From Amyelois transitella (Eukaryota; Arthropoda; Insecta; Lepidoptera; Pyralidae): a stretch of 64,000 nt of DNA. The stretch is from contig NC_083526.1 of NCBI RefSeq assembly GCF_032362555.1, forward strand, positions 3,244,001 to 3,308,000, read 5' to 3'. A model generated the notes under the pieces. The model did not search any database. It saw only the letters and a program-made list of their open reading frames with translations, and was not told the DNA's origin. Of the stretch, positions 57,783-64,000 are shown piece by piece (positions within the stretch are counted from its first letter, which is position 1; every line of letters begins with the position of its first letter). A program made the translations under genes and the position numbers.

Positions 57783-57916
57783 TTTAGGCGATGTGCAACC
57801 GGTCACTATTTGAATCTCAATTCTATCGTTAAGCCTAACAGCTGAACGTGGTCTATAAGTCTTTCAACACTTCTGTCTCTGTCTACCCCGCAAGGGATAT
57901 CGACGTGATTATATAA
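57783..57916 (-). repeat. Family A repeat fragment
   Basis: TAGGCGATGTGCAACCGGTC, ACTATTTGAATCTCAATTC, GCTGAACGTGGTCTATAAG and GTCTACCCCGCAAGGGATAT. Confidence 0.7.
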
Positions 57917-58322
57917 ATGAATTAATGAAGATTCAATTTGACTGGGAAGTCTACAAGACTTGTTTTATAATAGATCTATCCACGGTTTTCTCATAAATAA
58001 GTACTTACAATAACTTTACTTAGGTAGAGAAGGAGATTTATGCAAAGTTGTAGGTATATGAAACAATGAGTGATCCAGCCAGAATACTCCTACGGAAGAC
58101 AATAATATAAATTGATCAGGTTTATACAGTACCAACATTCCCCATAAGACTGAAAGGGAAGCCACGGCTACAAGTTAATAGGCAATAAAAATCAACTTGC
58201 CGTTTGTCCCCCTCAGAAGTAAATCCTGCATGTTTATCTTCGGCTCACGCAGTGGGTTGTCTGACTACTGTTGGTAAATCGGTTTACGGAGAATTTTATA
58301 GCTGGCTATGTTGTCATTGACA

Positions 58323-58466
58323 CCGCGAGGAGTTGAGCAAAATGACGATATCTTATATCGATATATATATTATAATTTGACCATAGATCTAAGAATGTTT
58401 GAACGAGATTGCCGCGAGGAGTTGAGCAAAATGCCGGTTTGACCATAGATCTAAGAATGGTTTGAA
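58323..58466 (+). repeat. Tandem duplication, one copy with an AT-rich insert
   Basis: CCGCGAGGAGTTGAGCAAAATG is at 58323 and 58412, and TTTGACCATAGATCTAAGAATG follows in both. Copy 1 has about 33 extra bases (CGATATCTTATATCG...) between the two halves; copy 2 does not. Confidence 0.8.
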
Positions 58467-60100
58467 TATTGCGATGAATGTCTACTGTATTTTTTTAATG
58501 TTCTTTATTAATTAAAACAAGGACAAAAAATGTTTTTTTTAATTAAAAATAATACAGATGGAAGAAAGCGCTGCATATTTCTAACACTGTGAAAATAAAG
58601 AATAGATTTTTAAATGTAAAAGAAGTACTTGTTGATTTACATTCCATCACAAAAAAAAAATACAAGCGAAGATTAGCGACCCATAGGTGTCAAAAGAATT
58701 TTTGGAATTAACATAAAGTTAATGGTGCTATAGAGATAAACGTCGGAGATCCAGTTTTATTTTATCTCAATCAGACGGAGGCCGAATTTATAACTTTTCG
58801 CAAATAACTAATGAATAATAAACTAAAACTCAAATTAAGCTATAAACAAAAGAAACTCGATCACTTGTGTGGTAGCGTCAACATATAAATCACTGAACGC
58901 CAATAATGTGGGCAAAACCCCCGGGGACGAGCCCCACCGCCCCATGGCGGGGAGAAATGTGTTCGACGAAAACACTTCCTTTTGTCACATAATTGTCCAA
59001 ATTGTTATTAGACAGAATAAAGACATATGACTGTGGGACGCGGGGAAGATTTGTCGACTTCTTGGTTTATTTGGTGGCGAGGGCTGCCAAATTGTGCGTG
59101 TGCAATAGTGTGCATTCTACTGAATTACTGATAATATTATGTCTGTGGTGTAGTCTTGTTTCTCAGCGATTTTTAATGTACGTCACAAATAAAAACGTCA
59201 GTATTAGTTACAAGCTGTAATTACACTTTTATAAAAAAAAATTGGGCTTTTTTTTTTCTAAAGCTCATCAAAATAGTAGTTCAACTAGTTCCACTATGAA
59301 TGTTCTAAACTTTCGCTTACGTTCTGTTCTGGAATATGCCACTAATTTGTGGAATATTTTAGACTGCCTCTTCAAACTGATACCTATAAAAGATCGTGAC
59401 AAAAAGCTGAGTAATTTAGTTAGCAAACGACTTGCTAAAATTGTATTGAAATTGTTATTATCATTTCTAATTTTCTTTTCTCAAATTTGAGTTGCCGTTG
59501 GAATAAATAATGTGATGTGTGTGTGACAGCCCTAGCGCTGCGACAAGACGGATATTTATAGATGAGAGATGTCGGTTTAATAGCGTGATTAGCTCGGTAA
59601 TATTCGGGGATGCCGCTCGGAGTCTGTTTGACTGATTTATGTCGCCACTGAAGCGAGGCGGTTTCCTGTAAACGTTCTTGAAGTGATAGTAAACTTCTTT
59701 GTTTCTCGTTTCGTGACAGATGTAAGTTACTTTACTAGTTAATTTAAATTTTTAACTGAATCCAATGCAAAACGTTGCCGTATCAGCGCTTCGACAGTCA
59801 TCATAGTGTCGTGTGTGGTTGTTTTTGAAACAAATTGCATTTATTTTTGCGTATGAAGTGCCGTTATCTCAAAAATTGGAATATTATATTATTACTAATA
59901 TTATTCCAATTTCTGTGGCTGTTACGCTTATAAGCGCAGAAGTTTGCTATTCATTTGAAAAAGGCATTCATAGCATAATGCGCTAAAATTAAAGGCAAAC
60001 AGTTAATTAGATCATAATATAAAATTACACTTTCAGATAGGTGATAATAATGACATTCGGTATCTATGACGAGTTATTTTCTGTATCTATTATATATAAT
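58467..60100. other. Intergenic, GC patch, no gene seen
   Basis: A GC-rich patch at 58915-58960 (CCCCCGGGGACGAGCCCC, GCCCCATGGCGGGG) contains short palindromes. An inverted repeat at about 59873-59913 has AAATTGGAATA-type arms. The frame at 59242-59490 includes LRSVLEYATNLWN, reminiscent of a LINE reverse-transcriptase segment, too short to call. Confidence 0.35.
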
Positions 60101-63100
60101 TCAAATTCAAATTCAAAATTTTTATTCATTATTATAGGATATTATTATATCGCTTAATAATTGTCGTATGGTTTAACAACTTGGTTGACGTCAAATAAAT
60201 TACTTAAAAACTAAGTTTACTGCCGCTTCCAAGGCGTCAGTGCAGAAGAAGCGGTAACAAACTGCACTGCAGCATTTTCATCAACAACGTCAACTTCACA
60301 AAATTAAATTATACTTAGAATAGAATGTGGACGGGAGAATACATTGTTCACGGGAGATTTATATATTTATGAGATTTAATATTGAAAAAAGAAAAATATA
60401 TATATATATATTATGGATTGCCAATTTTAAAAAGATTTATGTACAGAGTGTACTGAAATTTTGATTTAAGTTCAAATTAAACTACAATTAATTACGAGGT
60501 TCCTGTGCCAAGCTCGAGCCAGATGTTTTTATCATTAAGGTAATCATCAGTCCTATAATAAGCCTTCCCACAAAGTACTTTCTTTACATACTCTTTGAAT
60601 TTTCGGTTGGGCATATCAAGAACAGACTCCGGCAACCTATTATAAAATCGTATACAGTTCCCCATAAATGATTTACTGACTTTGCTAAGCCTATGAAACG
60701 GCATGACTAATTTATGTTTATTACGTAAATTTCTATCAGTTGTGGCACTAACTTTTTGAAAAAAAGAGGTATTTTTCCTAACATACATTATAAGATCAAA
60801 AATGTACTGGGACGCTACTGTAGGTATGTTTATTTTCTTAAAGAGTTGTCTTAACGAGTCTCTTGGTCCTAAGCCGTAAATTGCGCGAACGGCCCTTTTC
60901 TGAATTATAAAAATAGTTTGTATATCAGCCGCGCTACCCCATAAAAGTAAACCATAAGATAACAAGCTATGAAAATAGCTAAAATAAACAAGCCTAGCTG
61001 TAGCTACATCTGTCAATTGTCGGATCCTCCTAACAGCATAAGCGGCAGAGCTAAGTCTATTGGATAGTTTAGAAATATGAGCACCCCACTGTAGCTTTGC
61101 ATCAATTATAATTCCTAAAAACTTTGTATTTTCAACAAATTCTAATTTCTGGCCTTCCAGTGTTATGTCAGTATTGGCCTGCCTTACGTTTGGAAGGGTA
61201 AATTTAATGCATTGGGTCTTATTAGCATTTAAAAGAAGATTGTTGGTTGAGAACCAGATAGATATGGCCGACAGTATATTATTAACCGAACTTACATTTT
61301 CGCTATGGCGATCTAATTTAAATATTAAAGAAGTGTCATCGGCAAACAGCACTATACCCGCCTGTTTTTCCACCATAAAAGGCAGGTCATTGACATATAC
61401 CAAGAAGAGGAATGGTCCTAAAATTGAGCCCTGAGGAACACCCATTGAGACGCTTGATCCGCTTGACTTTACTCCATTAATATCTACAGTTTGAAGCCTA
61501 TCAGTCAAATAGGATGCCATTAGTTTAGTTGATTTGTGGTCAAACCCATATTGACGAAGTTTACGCAAAAGTGTCTGATGATCTACGCAATCAAATGCTT
61601 TAGAGAGATCGCAAAAGACTCCAACTGAATCCTGTGAACTCTCCCACGCGTCATAGATTTGAGTAACAAGTGCTACTCCCGCATCAGTGGTGGACTTCCC
61701 GGCAGTGAACCCATATTGTTGGGAATGGAAAATGTTATTGATTTTAAAATATTGTTGCATTTGATTAAGCATCATCTTCTCAAACACCTTGCTCAAAACT
61801 GGCAATATAGAAATAGGTCTATAATTGCCAAGGACTGTTTTCTCCCCTTTTTTGAATAGAGGTATTAATTTGCTACATTTCATTAAATTTGGAAAAATAC
61901 CCTCATCAATACATTCATTAAATATAAAAGCTAGATCAGATGCAATAATATCTATGATTTGACTTATGATACTAACAGACATACCCCAATGGTCTTCAGA
62001 CTTTTTCAAATTAAGTTGTTTGAACGCCTTTAATATATTATCAGAGTTAACATATTTAAATTTAAAGACAGATTTGATGGGAGTTGTGTTATTATTAAGT
62101 AGGGTTTCAGCGCGCAATGGACAAGAGTCAACGTCAGAAGTTAGCTCCACAGGGATTTTTGCAAAGAAATTATCAAAAGCATTTACTATGTCCTGAGTTT
62201 TAGAAATACTTTTGTTACCGGATGATATTTGTTTAATACTGTCTCTATCTTTGATTTTGCCAGATTCTTTATTAATAATGTTCCATGTTTCTTTAATTTT
62301 ATTTGGTGCGTTGTTTATTTTACTACTTATGTGCAAAGACTTGGCTTGCCTGCAAACTTTTTTAAATAATTTTGAATAATTTTTGACATATTCTACAAAA
62401 CTGGGGTCAAAATTGTATTGTTTCTGGGCATATAAGTCATATAACTTATTCCTACTCTTGTGAATACCTAATGTAGCCCATTCACTGAACTGTAATCTAT
62501 TACGAATATTGACTTGTTTCTGCTTGAACCTTTTTGAGTATTCAGCAGAAATCATATCAAATAAATTGTTATAATGTTCATTAGGATTATTTCCAGAATA
62601 TGTTAAAGTATTTAATTGATTTGCAATGTTTATTTTAAATTTTCTTATGTTTTTGGAAGAAAGAGGTCTACACATAATTTTATCATTATTTAAATTGTTT
62701 AAGGACTCTTTCTCAAAGGTAACATATTGACCGGTGTGATCCGAGGGCAATTTGTGAATAATTGATTTCCGTATATAAAGATTATTGCAAAAAAAATTAT
62801 CCAGACACTTGGCAGATGTAGATGTTATTCGGGTTGGTTCGAAAAAAACATACTCTAAATTATAAGATTTAAACAAATTAATAAATTGTATACTAACGGT
62901 TGATTTAACTAAAATGTCAATGTTAAAATCACCACAAATAATTAATTTTTTATTACATTTTGAGGTAACATGTAACACTTGATCCATTATTTTTAAAAAT
63001 TGTTTAAATTCACTGTTTGGGGGACTGTACACACAAACAATTATATGATGATCTAGCTCGGCACAGGTCACTTCGGCACACCGCTCAACCGAAAGTCTGG

Positions 63101-63461
63101 TTATGTCTGTTCGCTCTTTACAGCGAAGACCGCATTTGATAAATATCATAGACCCACCTCTAATTGCAGACTTTCTGTTTAAGCAGCTCACAATATTATA
63201 ATTGTTTAGGCTGAACATCATCTCCCCCTCCATGAGCCAATGCTCAGTCAAACATAAAATGTCCACATTTAATTCTTCTAAAACTAGTTGTACTTCTAAT
63301 TCTTTGCCGGGAAGACCTTGTATATTTTGATGGATATATTCAAACCAATCAAAAGAAATTTGAAATAACCTATATAAATTGGCGCTATGTTGAACAGGAA
63401 CAAATTTGTGCTTATATCTCTTAATAGTTTTACGACGTTTTAATGTACTGAAACGTTTAAA
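60101..63461 (-). mobile_element. Nearly full-length non-LTR retrotransposon (Jockey/CR1 group)
   Basis: It consists of a 3' UTR (60101-60491) and one uninterrupted ORF2. The minus-strand end is TTTGAATTTGAATTTGAATT, a short tandem 3' tail rather than poly(A). The 3' UTR contains the CCGCTTC/GAAGCGG stem also found in the fragment at 5068. The 5' limit is uncertain: the frame is open back to a TAG at 63462-63464, and no ORF1 was identified. The copy may be 5'-truncated just upstream of the endonuclease. Confidence 0.8.
60492..63461 (-). CDS. LINE ORF2: apurinic-type endonuclease and reverse transcriptase
   Basis: The frame is open from 63461 to the stop at 60492, about 990 codons. No in-frame ATG precedes the endonuclease; a GTG at 63264-63266 is mid-domain, so the true start is outside or lost. 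The N-terminal endonuclease has HQNIQGLPGKE, CLTEHW, VYSPP, GDFNID and SDHTG. The reverse transcriptase follows with LIPLFKKGEKTVLGNYRPIS, DLSKAFDCVDH, GVPQGSILGPFLF and the catalytic LFADDTSL, then a thumb region with KFLGIIID and LLSYGLLLWG. The C-terminus has FYNRLPESV. It nicks target DNA and copies its own RNA at the nick. With no stops, insertion is recent. Confidence 0.9.
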   Translation of the reverse strand, partial: FKRFSTLKRRKTIKRYKHKFVPVQHSANLYRLFQISFDWFEYIHQNIQGLPGKELEVQLVLEELNVDILCLTEHWLMEGEMMFSLNNYNIVSCLNRKSAIRGGSMIFIKCGLRCKERTDITRLSVERCAEVTCAELDHHIIVCVYSPPNSEFKQFLKIMDQVLHVTSKCNKKLIICGDFNIDILVKSTVSIQFINLFKSYNLEYVFFEPTRITSTSAKCLDNFFCNNLYIRKSIIHKLPSDHTGQYVTFEKESLNNLNNDKIMCRPLSSKNIRKFKINIANQLNTLTYSGNNPNEHYNNLFDMISAEYSKRFKQKQVNIRNRLQFSEWATLGIHKSRNKLYDLYAQKQYNFDPSFVEYVKNYSKLFKKVCRQAKSLHISSKINNAPNKIKETWNIINKESGKIKDRDSIKQISSGNKSISKTQDIVNAFDNFFAKIPVELTSDVDSCPLRAETLLNNNTTPIKSVFKFKYVNSDNILKAFKQLNLKKSEDHWGMSVSIISQIIDIIASDLAFIFNECIDEGIFPNLMKCSKLIPLFKKGEKTVLGNYRPISILPVLSKVFEKMMLNQMQQYFKINNIFHSQQYGFTAGKSTTDAGVALVTQIYDAWESSQDSVGVFCDLSKAFDCVDHQTLLRKLRQYGFDHKSTKLMASYLTDRLQTVDINGVKSSGSSVSMGVPQGSILGPFLFLVYVNDLPFMVEKQAGIVLFADDTSLIFKLDRHSENVSSVNNILSAISIWFSTNNLLLNANKTQCIKFTLPNVRQANTDITLEGQKLEFVENTKFLGIIIDAKLQWGAHISKLSNRLSSAAYAVRRIRQLTDVATARLVYFSYFHSLLSYGLLLWGSAADIQTIFIIQKRAVRAIYGLGPRDSLRQLFKKINIPTVASQYIFDLIMYVRKNTSFFQKVSATTDRNLRNKHKLVMPFHRLSKVSKSFMGNCIRFYNRLPESVLDMPNRKFKEYVKKVLCGKAYYRTDDYLNDKNIWLELGTGTS

Positions 63462-63464
63462 CTA

Positions 63465-64000
63465 TCACAAATGTTTTGGCGGCTAATAACACTAACAAAA
63501 ACATGTTTAAGTGAACCAAACAAATCACTGCCACATGGTTCACACTAAAAGCAGAAACAAAACGCCCCACTGACAGAAATATTGGTGACATTGCATTCAC
63601 ATAAAAACCGACGTGAATTTTGGAAACGATCTCGTGAGGACTTTGAACCCTAATTTCTTTCATGTAAAGATAAAATTAGCTGTTCTTAAAATGCATTTTT
63701 GATGAATGTATTAGACGAGTAGATGTAGCAACGTTTTCAGTGTTTATTTTTGCATTTTTATCGTTTTTTTTTGTACAGAATTAGCCCGTCATTTCGCACT
63801 GTGCTTATAGCTGTCGAAGCGATAGACAAATTGCTTTGTCAATGTGGAACTTCTTATGTGGCCTTTGCTGACAAGATTGGTTTTGGGTGGTATTACATGT
63901 GTGGTCTACCAAACTTCCCAAAAAATAATTGTTATTTTTTTTTCTCTTGCGCAATAATTTTCCATAAAAGATTATGCGCATCACCAATAGGTACTTGTTA
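63465..64000. other. Right edge, nothing recognised
   Basis: Minus frames at 63457-63663 and 63805-63987 have no familiar motif. The LINE's ORF1, if present, is not apparent here. Confidence 0.35.

Noticed and set aside
59242-59490. 82-codon frame containing LEYATNLWN
   Set aside because: One short LINE-like motif in an AT-rich frame is not enough to call an element.
60390-60412. (TA)n stretch as a structured element
   Set aside because: Simple AT microsatellite inside the LINE 3' UTR.
47703-64000. Upstream ladybird exon with an eh1 motif
   Set aside because: I looked for a PFSIEDIL-type coding segment on the minus strand and found none.

Overview
The window looks like nuclear DNA of a moth or butterfly (Lepidoptera). 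It is AT-rich, with GT-AG introns and dispersed repeats of types common in that order: tRNA-headed SINEs, short elements with an (ACAT)n head and a terminal hairpin, small Helitron-like elements ending in CTAG, and Jockey/CR1-type LINE tails. No bacterial, organellar or CRISPR features were seen.

The left 13 kb is gene-dense. A minus-strand polybromo gene (BAF180/PBRM1-type subunit of SWI/SNF, PBAF form) occupies 606-7325. Its first ten coding exons are present, encoding bromodomains 1-3 and the start of the fourth; the rest lies beyond the left edge. A 676-bp gap separates its start from a divergent plus-strand gene (8002-10902, four exons, 539 aa) made of eight CX2C...H zinc-finger-like modules. 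A convergent intronless minus-strand gene follows (11922-12983, 353 aa), not recognised.

From 13 to 47 kb there is almost no host coding sequence. The main landmark is a nested transposon at 26.1-29.2 kb. A piggyBac-type transposase gene, with three 38-codon N-terminal repeats, is interrupted by a 641-bp PIF/Harbinger derivative with 34-bp perfect inverted ends and a TTA duplication. The two halves of the transposase frame match exactly across the insertion, so it is young relative to the host transposon. The transposase also has one in-frame TGA at a normally conserved tryptophan. A regular ~15-bp CATAA-rich array lies upstream of it, and an orphan MADF/BESS-type terminal exon lies downstream on the other strand. 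Between the repeats are candidate regulatory sites, including perfect CCTTTGATG TCF-type sites, one beside a GCCGCC helper-type motif.

At 47.3-47.7 kb on the minus strand is the last exon of a ladybird/LBX homeobox gene, with a complete homeodomain. No upstream exon is visible to the right edge, so its 5' part is probably outside the window or behind an intron of more than 16 kb. The flanking 'empty' DNA may therefore be its regulatory territory (inference).

The right end carries decayed elements (a LINE 3' fragment at 53.9-54.5 kb and a hAT remnant near 57 kb) and a nearly full-length LINE at 60.1-63.5 kb. The LINE has an uninterrupted endonuclease plus reverse-transcriptase frame and a 3' UTR stem-loop shared with another copy at 5.1 kb. 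Two SINE copies (45.1 and 51.2 kb) are bounded by 16- and 18-bp target duplications.
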